This document shows, piece by piece, positions 1 to 6,776 of a DNA stretch of 64,000 nucleotides (its first letter is position 1; each line of letters begins with the position of its first letter). Source of the stretch: Pseudoxanthomonas sp. (GTDB lineage Bacteria > Pseudomonadota > Gammaproteobacteria > Xanthomonadales > Xanthomonadaceae); assembly GCF_002863005.1 (NCBI RefSeq), contig NZ_PKDG01000009.1, positions 62,001-126,000 of the forward strand, written 5' to 3'. The position numbers and the translations under genes were made by a program. A model generated the notes under the pieces. It did no database searches, had not been told where the DNA came from, and saw nothing but the letters and a program-made list of their open reading frames with translations.

Positions 1-285
1 GCCGACGATGCGGTCGATCTCGTCGCCCTTGGCGGTCAGCATGACGATGGGCGTGGCATCGCCCTGCCCGCGCAGGCGCCGGCAGATATCCAGGCCGTTC
101 TCGCCGGGCAGCATCAGGTCGAGCACGATCAGGTCGAAGTGGCCGCGGTCCAGCGCCTGCCGCATCTGCGCACCGTCGCCGGCGCCGCGCACGTCGAAGC
201 CCTGCGACTGCAGGTAACGCTGCAGCAGCTCGCGCAAGCGCACGTCGTCGTCGACCAGCAGCACACGGGGCAGGGCGTCTTCCAT
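1..285 (-). CDS. OmpR-type response regulator, receiver domain (cut by window edge)
   Basis: The reverse strand from the ATG at 285 reads continuously to base 1 (95 codons) and gives a receiver domain. It has the acidic triad LLVDDDVR near residues 9-16, the phospho-acceptor in LIVLDLMLPGENG (D about 54) and the switch region MLTAKGDE near the edge. The LMLPGENGLDICRRLR block is typical of OmpR/PhoB-type regulators, so a winged-helix output domain is expected beyond base 1 but is not in the window. It would control target promoters after phosphorylation by a cognate kinase, which is also outside. The subfamily is inferred. Confidence 0.85.
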   Translation of the reverse strand, partial: MEDALPRVLLVDDDVRLRELLQRYLQSQGFDVRGAGDGAQMRQALDRGHFDLIVLDLMLPGENGLDICRRLRGQGDATPIVMLTAKGDEIDRIVG

Positions 286-478
286 GGAGCCACTATCGCC
301 CGCCGCCGCGACCCCCGGCAAACCCCGCCGACGGCCTGTTTGTAAGCAGATGTTTCGAGCGCGGCCGGCAGACACATCTGCTGTCAACCGCGACACACCT
401 TCCCGCGTTGCCCGCCCTACCGTGGCCCTGCCGCTGCTTCCCCATGCGGCCATCCCGCACCCCAACGAGGATTCCACC

Positions 479-1003
479 ATGAGCAAGACCCCGCTCCTGA
501 TCGCCGCCACCTTCGCCCTGTGCGCCAGCACCCTGTTCGCCGACCATGCCGAAGCCCGCGAGCGCAGCCGTGCCGTGCAGCGCACCGCACAAGGCGGCAA
601 TGTCGCAGTCGAGCGCAGCAATGCGCGCTTCGACAGCCAGCGCCAGCGCAGCTGGCAGGCCGACGGCCAGGGCAATGCCACTGCCGCACGCAGCGGCGCC
701 ATCAGCGGTGCCAACGGCGGTAGTGCCGGCTACGACCGCAGCGCCTACCGCAATGCCGATGGGAGTGCCGGCCGCCAGGGCAGCGCCTACGCGAACGGAC
801 CCAACGGCGGCACCGCCAGCACCACCGGCGGCATCAGCCGCGATGCGGACGGCAACGTGACCGGCGCACGCAGCACCACCGCCACCGGCGCTAACGGCAA
901 CAGCTACACCGGCAGCACCACGGTGTCCGGCGGCACCGTGTCGCACACGGGCACCTGCACCAACGCCAGCGGCGAGACCATCGCCTGCCCGCGCGGCCAC
1001 TGA
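479..1003 (+). CDS. secreted Gly/Ser/Thr-rich repetitive protein
   Basis: A 174-residue protein of unknown function. The start ATG at 479 was chosen over upstream in-frame codons because it follows an AACGAGG ribosome site and begins a clear signal peptide (MSKTPLLIAATFALCASTLFA, likely cleaved near residues 21-27). The mature part is low complexity, rich in G, S, T, A, N and R, with loosely repeated units of the type GxxGxAxxxGxxSxDADGN, and ends with two cysteines (TCTNASGETIAC). Similar proteins are common near EF-hand proteins in Xanthomonadaceae (from memory), and one follows 100 bp downstream here. The location is inferred to be periplasmic or extracellular. Confidence 0.75.
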   Translation: MSKTPLLIAATFALCASTLFADHAEARERSRAVQRTAQGGNVAVERSNARFDSQRQRSWQADGQGNATAARSGAISGANGGSAGYDRSAYRNADGSAGRQGSAYANGPNGGTASTTGGISRDADGNVTGARSTTATGANGNSYTGSTTVSGGTVSHTGTCTNASGETIACPRGH

Positions 1004-1106
1004 CGACCACACCTTTCTGCAGGCGCGACGGCAGGCACCCCCTATGCCGCATGGACGCCCTCCCACCCGTCGCGCCTGCACCTTCCTTCGCGTCCTGGAG
1101 AACGCC

Positions 1107-1400
1107 ATGTCCCGAACCATCCTGCTTCCCTTCGCCACCGCCCTGTCGGTGTTCTCGCTGGTGGCGCCGGCCCACGCGCAGCAGCGCACCCTGACCGACG
1201 AACAGAAAGCCACGCTGCAGGAACGCCTCAAAGCCGCCGACGCCAACGGCGACGGCCTGATCGACAAGGCCGAGGCCGACGCCAAGCTGCCGCGCATCGC
1301 CAAGCGCTTCGATACCCTGGATGCGAACGGCGACGGCAAGCTTTCGCCCGACGAAATGCGCGCAGCGGGCCAGAAGCTCGCCGAACGGCGCGGGCGGTAG
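1107..1400 (+). CDS. secreted EF-hand calcium-binding protein
   Basis: A 97-residue protein with a signal peptide (MSRTILLPFATALSVFSLVAPAHAQ, cleaved after AHA). Two canonical EF-hand loops follow: DANGDGLIDKAE near residues 45-56 and DANGDGKLSPDE near 72-83, each with the Asp/Asn/Asp ligands and the terminal Glu. It most likely binds Ca2+ in the periplasm as a sensor or buffer; no enzymatic domain is present. The ATG at 1107 is preceded by a CTGGAG site and directly starts the signal peptide, so the longer upstream open frame is rejected. It ends 9 bp before the desaturase-family gene and may be co-transcribed with it. Confidence 0.88.
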   Translation: MSRTILLPFATALSVFSLVAPAHAQQRTLTDEQKATLQERLKAADANGDGLIDKAEADAKLPRIAKRFDTLDANGDGKLSPDEMRAAGQKLAERRGR

Positions 1401-1409
1401 GGCCGCGCC

Positions 1410-2273
1410 ATGGACGGCATGCGCGTCTTCGTCGGACTGCCGCTGCTGGTGTTCGCGCTGATTGCGGCGATGGAAGCCGCGTGGCTCGCGCGGCGAGGTG
1501 TGCGCTACGACTGGAAGGAGTATTGGGCGTCCTTCGGCGATGCCGTGGGCCGCACCCTGACGGGCCTGGTGATCCAGGGCGGCATCGTCGGCGTGCTGCT
1601 GTTCGCGATCTGGGAGTTCCGCGTGACCACGATCGCGATGGACCAGGCGTGGCACTGGATCGCGCTCTTCCTCGGCCAGGAGCTCTGCTACTACGCGATG
1701 CACCGTGCCGACCACCGCGTGCGATGGTTCTGGCTGAACCATTCGGTGCACCATTCGGCCACGCAGTACAACCTGTCCACCGCCTACCGCCTCGGCTGGA
1801 CCGGCAAGCTCACCGGCGCGGCGGTGTTCTTCGGCCCCCTGGTCTGGCTGGGCTTTCCGGTGCCGCACGTGGTCGGCGCGCTGGCACTGAACCTGCTGTA
1901 CCAGTACTGGCTGCACACCGAGTTGGTGCCGCGCCTGCCGCGCGCCATCGAGTTCGTCTTCAACACGCCGTCGCACCATCGCGTGCACCACGCCAGCAAT
2001 CCGGAATACCTGGACTGCAACTACGGCGGCGTGCTGATCGTGTTCGACCGATTGTTCGGCACCTGTCGCGAGGAACGTCCCGGCCTGCCGATCCGCTACG
2101 GCCTTGTGGAGCCGGTACACAGCTACAACCCGGTGAAGATCGCGTTCCATGCCTGGGTGAAGCTGGCCCGCGACCTGCGCCGTGCGCGTGGCATCAGGCA
2201 GGTCGCCATGACGCTGTTCGGCCCTCCCGGATACCTCCCGGGAAGCGGGAAAAAGGTTCGCCAGGGGCACTGA
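1410..2273 (+). CDS. sterol desaturase / fatty acid hydroxylase superfamily membrane enzyme
   Basis: A 287-residue integral membrane protein with hydrophobic segments around residues 5-25, 50-67, 80-92 and 130-165. It carries the histidine clusters of the FA_hydroxylase superfamily: HRADH, HSVHH and HHRVHH, the ligands of a di-iron centre. Members hydroxylate or desaturate lipids, sterols or carotenoids; the substrate here cannot be deduced. It starts 9 bp after the EF-hand gene with only a weak ribosome site; an in-frame ATG three codons later is possible. The reaction class is well supported and the substrate is unknown. Confidence 0.87.
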   Translation: MDGMRVFVGLPLLVFALIAAMEAAWLARRGVRYDWKEYWASFGDAVGRTLTGLVIQGGIVGVLLFAIWEFRVTTIAMDQAWHWIALFLGQELCYYAMHRADHRVRWFWLNHSVHHSATQYNLSTAYRLGWTGKLTGAAVFFGPLVWLGFPVPHVVGALALNLLYQYWLHTELVPRLPRAIEFVFNTPSHHRVHHASNPEYLDCNYGGVLIVFDRLFGTCREERPGLPIRYGLVEPVHSYNPVKIAFHAWVKLARDLRRARGIRQVAMTLFGPPGYLPGSGKKVRQGH

Positions 2274-2347
2274 GAGTGGCCCGGGCGGGCGCGGGCGGCG
2301 ACAATACGCGCCCCCGGCGGCCCCACGCCGCCCGCACGCAGAATCCC

Positions 2348-3712
2348 ATGACCGCCTTCGTTTCGCCCGACCGCATCCGCGGCCTGTTCGCCCAGGCCAT
2401 GTCCGACATGTACCGCGCCGAGGTGCCGCTGTATGGCGACCTGATCACGCTGGTCGGCGACATCAATGCCGACACGCTGCAACGCGATCCTGCTCTGGCC
2501 GAGCGGCTGCAGCGCACAGGCGAGACCGGGCGCCTGGACCTGGAGCGCCACGGCGCGATCCGCGTCGGGACGCCGGCCGAGCTGGCGATGCTCGGGCGCG
2601 TGTTCGCGCTGATGGGCATGCACCCGGTGGGTTACTACGACCTCACCGTGGCCGGCGTGCCGGTGCACGCGACCGCGTTCCGTCCGCTGACGGAAGAGGC
2701 GCTGGCCGCCAACCCGTTCCGCATCTTCACCTCGCTGCTGCGGCTGGAGCTGATCGCCGACGCCGCGCTGCGCGCCGAGGCCGAAGCGATCCTGGCCCGC
2801 CGCGACATCTTCACCGCCGACGCGCGCGCGCTGGTCGCGCAAGCCGAACAGGACGGCGGACTGGACGACACCGATGCGCAGCGCTTCGTCGCCGAAGTGC
2901 TGGAAACCTTCCGCTGGCATGGCGATGCGACCGTCTCGCTGGAGACCTACCGCGCGCTGCACGGCCTGCACCGCCTGGTGGCCGACGTGGTCAGCTTCCG
3001 CGGCCCGCACATCAACCACCTCACCCCGCGCACGCTGGACATCGACGCCGCGCAGGCCGCGATGCTGGAACGCGGCATCCAGGCGAAGGCGCTGATCGAG
3101 GGCCCGCCGCGCCGTGCCGTGCCCATCCTGCTGCGCCAGACCAGCTTCAAGGCGCTGGAAGAGGAAGTCGCCTTCCCCGACGCCACCGGCACGCTCGTGC
3201 CCGGCAGCCACAGCGCGCGCTTCGGCGAGATCGAGCAGCGCGGCCTGGCGCTGACACCGGCCGGCCGCGAGTTGTACGACCGCCTGCTCGCGCAGGTGCG
3301 CCAGGCGGGCGGCGCCGGCAACACGTCGGCCGACTATCCGCAGCGGCTGGCGGAGGCGTTCGCGGCGTTCCCGGATGACGAGACCACGCTGCGCCGCGAA
3401 GGCCTGGGCTACTTCCGTTACCGCCTGACCGACCGGGGCGCCGCGCTGCCGGCATCCGAGCGCGCAGCGATGACGCCCGACGCCTTGGTCGACGCCGGCC
3501 ACGCCGTCGTGGATCCGATCGTGTACGAAGACTTCCTGCCGGTCAGCGCGGCGGGCATCTTCCAGTCCAACCTCGGCGGCGGAGAACAACGCGCGTACGA
3601 CGCGCATGCCAACCAGGACGCGTTCGAAACCGCACTCGGCGCGAAGATCCACGACCCGTTCGCCCTGTACGCGCAGGCGCAGGACGCGTCGGTCGCGGCG
3701 CTGCGCGGCTGA
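2348..3712 (+). CDS. hglS: DUF1338 family, 2-oxoadipate dioxygenase/decarboxylase (HglS/YdcJ-like)
   Basis: 454 residues, the usual length of the family. HglS converts 2-oxoadipate to D-2-hydroxyglutarate using O2 and a non-haem metal in a VOC-like fold, in the D-lysine/2-aminoadipate catabolic route. Visible family motifs are RHGAIRVG (His68 and Arg72, matching the metal His and substrate Arg), RGPHINHLT (His224) and FGEIEQRG (residues 292-299) containing the metal Glu. The ATG at 2348 begins at the family start. No other lysine-catabolism gene lies nearby, so the physiological substrate is inferred only from family membership. A B-type repeat follows directly after the stop codon. Confidence 0.85.
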   Translation: MTAFVSPDRIRGLFAQAMSDMYRAEVPLYGDLITLVGDINADTLQRDPALAERLQRTGETGRLDLERHGAIRVGTPAELAMLGRVFALMGMHPVGYYDLTVAGVPVHATAFRPLTEEALAANPFRIFTSLLRLELIADAALRAEAEAILARRDIFTADARALVAQAEQDGGLDDTDAQRFVAEVLETFRWHGDATVSLETYRALHGLHRLVADVVSFRGPHINHLTPRTLDIDAAQAAMLERGIQAKALIEGPPRRAVPILLRQTSFKALEEEVAFPDATGTLVPGSHSARFGEIEQRGLALTPAGRELYDRLLAQVRQAGGAGNTSADYPQRLAEAFAAFPDDETTLRREGLGYFRYRLTDRGAALPASERAAMTPDALVDAGHAVVDPIVYEDFLPVSAAGIFQSNLGGGEQRAYDAHANQDAFETALGAKIHDPFALYAQAQDASVAALRG

Positions 3713-3715
3713 CGC

Positions 3716-3776
3716 TCTTTCCCCTCTCCCTGCGCCAGCGGGGAGAGGGTGCCGACGGCGGGGGAGGGGCGAACGA
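3716..3776. repeat. B-family intergenic repeat (CCTCTCCC...GGGAGAGG)
   Basis: A GC-rich hairpin-forming element immediately after the hglS stop. CCCTCTCCC and GGGAGAGGG arms are followed by a TGCCGA-GGCGGGGGAGGGGCGAAC tail. Close copies occur at about 9311, 16635, 19036, 35263, 35640 and 58008, always in intergenic DNA. Confidence 0.8.
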
Positions 3777-3903
3777 AGTCCGGACGCCCAATGCGTCGGA
3801 TCGGAACGGCATTCTTGATACCAAAACGTGCCGCCCAAGCATCGTCACCGCGCCTGCCCTTCATCGGGTTAGGCACGAAGGGGGTCGGTGCGCATTGTCG
3901 CAA

Positions 3904-4824
3904 CTACCGCACCGAACCATTATCGCTACCACTTGAAAGAACTCCACGCCTGATCGCCTCCAACTGGGTATCTGAAGGCCACCCTTTCTGGACTTCCGTC
4001 AGCTTCCCATCGCTGAAGAAGTAGAACATCGGGGTCGTCCAGCTCTCAATCTGCGGCCAAGACGACCGGTTGTAGGCAACCGCTACATTTGAAGAAGCGG
4101 GATCTTTGGCAAGCTGCATCATCGCTGCAACGTGGAGGTCATCATCCACGGGCATCAGCCAAATCGCACGCTCACGGAAGAACCCCGCCAACTCTCTGTC
4201 CGCGGATATCGCCGTCAGCGCCTTCTTCGAAGGAGCGCAGTGCGGACCATAGACTACGATGACAGAAAGACCCTTCTGCCACTGGTAGTTCTCCACCACA
4301 GGTCGACCGCTGCCGTCAGCACGAATGACCAGTGGCAAATCCTGGTTCAGACCCGGAGCATGCTTGAGCGCAGGAGCGTCAGTCTCGCTAGCCAACCCTT
4401 GACCGGCCATCTCATCGAAGGCTCGAACCCGTACCAGTGAGCTACGAATGTCGGAGCGCACCTTCTCGGTTGCCTGACCCCGGCGCTCCAGTAGATCGAA
4501 CGCTACCACGATATCTGGCAAGTAGGCCGCATCGTTCGTGTAGAAAATCGCCGTGGTGGTTGCCTTGAACAGATCAAGCAACTCTCGGTCCGTGAGGGAC
4601 GACATGGGCCGATAGTGCGCCCGAAGCGTCTCGTATTGCCTGGACACACGGCGCGCGAACTCAAGGCCGCCACTATCCAGGCCCGAGGTATGGAGCGCTG
4701 CGACCTCGTCACGGAAGCTCTCGATCTGCTGGCTACGCTGATCTTCGGCTGCGGCCTGTGCGTAGGCAGGACCGGCCATCAGCGCCGCCAGTAGAACGCC
4801 GTATACAAGTACGGTCCGCAACAT
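3904..4824 (-). CDS. secreted thioredoxin-fold-like protein with a single active-site-position cysteine
   Basis: A 306-residue protein of no recognised family. It has a signal peptide (MLRTVLVYGVLLAALMAGPAYAQA), a helical middle (about 30-140) and a C-terminal part resembling a TlpA/thioredoxin fold: the strand LSVIVVYGPHCAPSKKAL (186-203), TTPMFYFF with a likely cis-proline at P265, and SDGKLTEVQKGWPSD. The usual CxxC is reduced to CAPS (C196 only), so a disulfide reductase cycle is unlikely; a mixed-disulfide or binding role is possible. It lies 100 bp downstream of the Cys-tail protein gene on the same strand in a low-GC island. The fold assignment is inference from pattern. Confidence 0.6.
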   Translation of the reverse strand: MLRTVLVYGVLLAALMAGPAYAQAAAEDQRSQQIESFRDEVAALHTSGLDSGGLEFARRVSRQYETLRAHYRPMSSLTDRELLDLFKATTTAIFYTNDAAYLPDIVVAFDLLERRGQATEKVRSDIRSSLVRVRAFDEMAGQGLASETDAPALKHAPGLNQDLPLVIRADGSGRPVVENYQWQKGLSVIVVYGPHCAPSKKALTAISADRELAGFFRERAIWLMPVDDDLHVAAMMQLAKDPASSNVAVAYNRSSWPQIESWTTPMFYFFSDGKLTEVQKGWPSDTQLEAIRRGVLSSGSDNGSVR

Positions 4825-4888
4825 CAGGCGATCCTTCTTCCTGGAAGATCTCTAGTACTGGACTCGCCATGGCATGCCAGCGCGCCAG

Positions 4889-4915
4889 ATGGCGCGGCGA
4901 AGCTCGCCGCGCCAT
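4889..4915 (-). other. 12-bp perfect hairpin between the two island genes
   Basis: ATGGCGCGGCGA, a 3-base AGC loop, and TCGCCGCGCCAT form a perfect stem in the gap between the Cys-tail gene and the thioredoxin-like gene. There is no T-run on either side, so it is more likely an mRNA processing or attenuation element than a strong intrinsic terminator. Confidence 0.6.
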
Positions 4916-4924
4916 GTTCGAAGA

Positions 4925-5512
4925 CTAGCAGTTGTTGGTGCAAATCTGCTCTTGGGAAGGTGAGCAGGTCCCGGGACTCGCGCACCGGTAATTATGATGG
5001 CCTCCGCACTGGGACGGCGAGTCGATGGGGGAAACCTGATCGAAATAGCACTCGAAGTTGGCCGGCTGCACGCCCGGGATACCGCCGCCCATGAGTTCGT
5101 CATCCAGAGGCGTGACGCGGCGAGCATGTTTGAGCTTGGGTGTCTGGTGTTGCTGTCCGAACAGCGCCAGTACCTGGTAGATCTGCGTGGGCGTCAGCTC
5201 TGCCTCCAGCTCTGTGTAGCGGAACGTGGTGAGCCCGCTCTCATTGAACTGAAGGCTGGCGAGGAAGCGTCGAAGCGCCGGCTGACTCAGGCGACCCAGC
5301 GGCGATTCGGTCACCCCTGTGCTGAGGTGACGAGACAAACTGCGCTGCGAAGTGATGGGCGCGCCCAGACCGGCCAGGTCACGCTGCAGTGCCGCCTTGT
5401 CGACTGCGGCAAGGTCAGCTTGGGTTGCCGGCGGTGCCGCGTGTGCCGAGAAGAGTGTGCTTGCGACCACCAGGCAGCACGTGTAGATCGACGTCCGTAG
5501 AACTCTTGCCAT
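4925..5512 (-). CDS. secreted protein with six-cysteine C-terminal tail, unknown function
   Basis: 195 residues and no recognised family. The ATG is supported by an AAGGAGAAGGAGC ribosome site. A signal peptide (about 1-26, ending AHAA) is followed by a helical region (30-140). A triple glycine at 142-144 (DDELMGGG) precedes a 51-residue tail with cysteines at 155, 169, 177, 183, 191 and 195; the only other cysteines are in the signal peptide. The ELMGGG junction before a compact Cys-rich tail resembles a leader/core boundary, but this is inference. Its partner downstream is a single-cysteine thioredoxin-like protein. Disulfide-rich secreted toxin, inhibitor or modified peptide are alternatives. 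The 219 bp upstream have lower GC than the flanks and show no other gene. Confidence 0.6.
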   Translation of the reverse strand: MARVLRTSIYTCCLVVASTLFSAHAAPPATQADLAAVDKAALQRDLAGLGAPITSQRSLSRHLSTGVTESPLGRLSQPALRRFLASLQFNESGLTTFRYTELEAELTPTQIYQVLALFGQQHQTPKLKHARRVTPLDDELMGGGIPGVQPANFECYFDQVSPIDSPSQCGGHHNYRCASPGTCSPSQEQICTNNC

Positions 5513-5731
5513 GCTCCTTCTCCTTGAGGATGAGTTAGCACCTTTCTTCCATGGGCTCGATTGAGTGCACGCCGCATGACCAGGTGCGTAGTCTTTCTAC
5601 CACCTGCCATTTTTGTGAAACTGTGACCTCGCCCGCTGCGTTCACCTTTATCACGCATGCCTACATTCGCTTACGTAATCAGGTGAAGTTGGAAGTGTCT
5701 CCGGAAGCAGACAACCGTTGGACTCGTCTGC

Positions 5732-6010
5732 TCACGCTTCAGGCCAGCCCAGTCTTGTTTGAAGCGTGAGCGGACGGTGGTCTCCGGCATCTTCCGCTTC
5801 GGTTTGCTCCAGTGGCGCGAGCATGGTGCGATGCCAGTTCTGCTTCATCGCATTAGCCATCAAGAAGACATCGTCTGTCGTGGGGAAGTGACGGGCTATG
5901 ACCACGGCTCGCAGCCGTAAGGCCACGGGTAGCGTGCGATCGCGCGCGATATCGATCAAGAGTCCGCCGACCCACACGATCGCGCGGGTACGTTCACTGG
6001 GCATCGTCAT
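5732..6010 (-). CDS. BPSL0761 family protein
   Basis: A 92-residue protein starting MTMPSERTRAI. The family (from memory) begins MTMPxERTRAV and has a conserved helical block followed by ARHFP/RHYP, seen here as LRAVVIARHFPTTDDV. The start at 6010 is chosen to match that N-terminus, although the frame stays open upstream to 6136. Function is unknown. The C-terminal half after residue 60 looks less conserved and contains many polar residues. It sits on the same strand, upstream of the Cys-tail/thioredoxin-like pair, and belongs to the same low-GC island. Confidence 0.6.
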   Translation of the reverse strand: MTMPSERTRAIVWVGGLLIDIARDRTLPVALRLRAVVIARHFPTTDDVFLMANAMKQNWHRTMLAPLEQTEAEDAGDHRPLTLQTRLGWPEA

Positions 6011-6338
6011 ATCTGGTCTGGAATGGATTATCCCCGACGACGGCCCCCGGCTCGCATTCCACGCCCGGAACACTCCCATTAGGGCAATTGGAGGGAGGAC
6101 GATCATGGAAACCGTGACTGCTTGGCAAGCTGACAAGGCCGCGAGGTACCTTCAGACACTGTTCGCCGGCGCGGACGGGGGCTAGGCGGCTTCCGCGGCC
6201 GGTCGACCCCCGTACTGACACCATCTAGCAGGTGCTGACCCCGCGCCAGCTTCAGCTGACAGGATTAGGCTGGTGGGAGAGCCAGCGGGGAGACGGATCC
6301 AAATCGTGGAACCCGCATGGCAAGGCCGCCCCTTGTTC
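6011..6338. other. non-coding stretch, nothing recognised
   Basis: About 330 bases between the BPSL0761-family gene and the nrd promoter. Only short overlapping open frames exist, without supporting ribosome sites or family features. No RNA gene or repeat was recognised. It marks the border between the low-GC island and the nrd regulatory region. Confidence 0.5.
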
Positions 6339-6339
6339 C

Positions 6340-6355
6340 ACACAACATTTGGTGT
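6340..6355 (+). promoter_or_regulatory. NrdR box 1 (candidate)
   Basis: ACACAACATTTGGTGT matches the NrdR consensus (ACACWATATATWGTGT) at 13 of 16 positions with intact CAC/GTG half-sites. Its last base overlaps the -35 element. NrdR represses ribonucleotide reductase genes when (d)ATP is abundant. Confidence 0.72.
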
Positions 6356-6383
6356 TGACGCTTCTGTACACCCCCACTATCTT
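6355..6383 (+). promoter_or_regulatory. sigma-70 promoter of nrdAB
   Basis: TTGACG at 6355-6360 and TATCTT at 6378-6383 are separated by 17 bp. This predicts transcription starting near 6390, just before the first paired bases of the cobalamin riboswitch. Both elements overlap candidate NrdR boxes. Confidence 0.7.
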
Positions 6384-6387
6384 GTGG
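6372..6387 (+). promoter_or_regulatory. NrdR box 2 (candidate, degenerate)
   Basis: CCCCACTATCTTGTGG matches the NrdR consensus at about 11 of 16 positions. It lies exactly 32 bp from box 1 (three helical turns), the spacing usual for paired NrdR boxes, and it covers the -10 element. Alone it would be weak; the spacing is the main support. Confidence 0.58.
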
Positions 6388-6588
6388 CCGTCGGTTCCGG
6401 TGGTCGCAAGCCACGGGATTAAAACGGGAAGCCGGTGACGCGTTCGCGCCACTCCGGCACTGCCCCGCAGCGGTAATTGGGAACGAACCCGCCACACAGC
6501 ACTGAGGCCCCATGCCTCGGGAAGCGGCGGACGTAGGAAGAAGGCTCGCCCTTCGCGCCCATGAGTCCGAAGACCTGCCGACAGCCGC
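6388..6588 (+). ncRNA. cobalamin (adenosylcobalamin) riboswitch
   Basis: All conserved blocks of the B12 aptamer are present in order: GGTTCCGG (6393-6400), GGGATTAAAACGGGAAGCCG (6414-6433), CCGGCACTGCCCCGCAGCGG (6454-6473), CACTGAGG with GCCTCGGGAAG (about 6500-6523), and the terminal box ATGAGTCCGAAGACCTGCCG (6561-6580). It sits between the nrd promoter and nrdA on the same strand. Binding of adenosylcobalamin is expected to reduce nrdAB expression. No T-tract terminator is visible downstream, so the switch probably acts on translation or through Rho. Confidence 0.93.
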
Positions 6589-6765
6589 GCGATGCACACC
6601 GCGCGGTGCCGGCCGCGGAATCTCCGGGGGGAGAGGGCTGGCGAAGCAGGGCGCCCGCAGTCCGTCTGCGCGGTCGCGTCTCCTGCGACGCCGCTTCCCC
6701 ACTGTGATCCTCCATCCGGCCTTGCGCAGCCCCGCGAGGGACGGGCCGCCGAGTGCACCACGCAT
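6589..6765 (+). other. nrdA leader downstream of the aptamer (expression platform region)
   Basis: 177 bases of GC-rich untranslated leader between the aptamer and the nrdA ribosome site. It holds short hairpins, for example TCTCC/GGAGA near 6619-6632, that could pair alternately with the aptamer or with the GGAGG ribosome site at 6766-6770. No intrinsic terminator was seen. Confidence 0.45.
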
Positions 6766-6776
6766 GGAGGAATCTC

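Noticed and set aside
4889-4915. Intrinsic terminator of the Cys-tail gene
   Set aside because: The stem is strong but neither strand has a T-tract, so it is listed only as a hairpin.
5898-6185. Plus-strand frame of 95 codons, and a 26-codon frame near 6105
   Set aside because: Antisense to the BPSL0761-family gene or without a ribosome site; no recognisable features.
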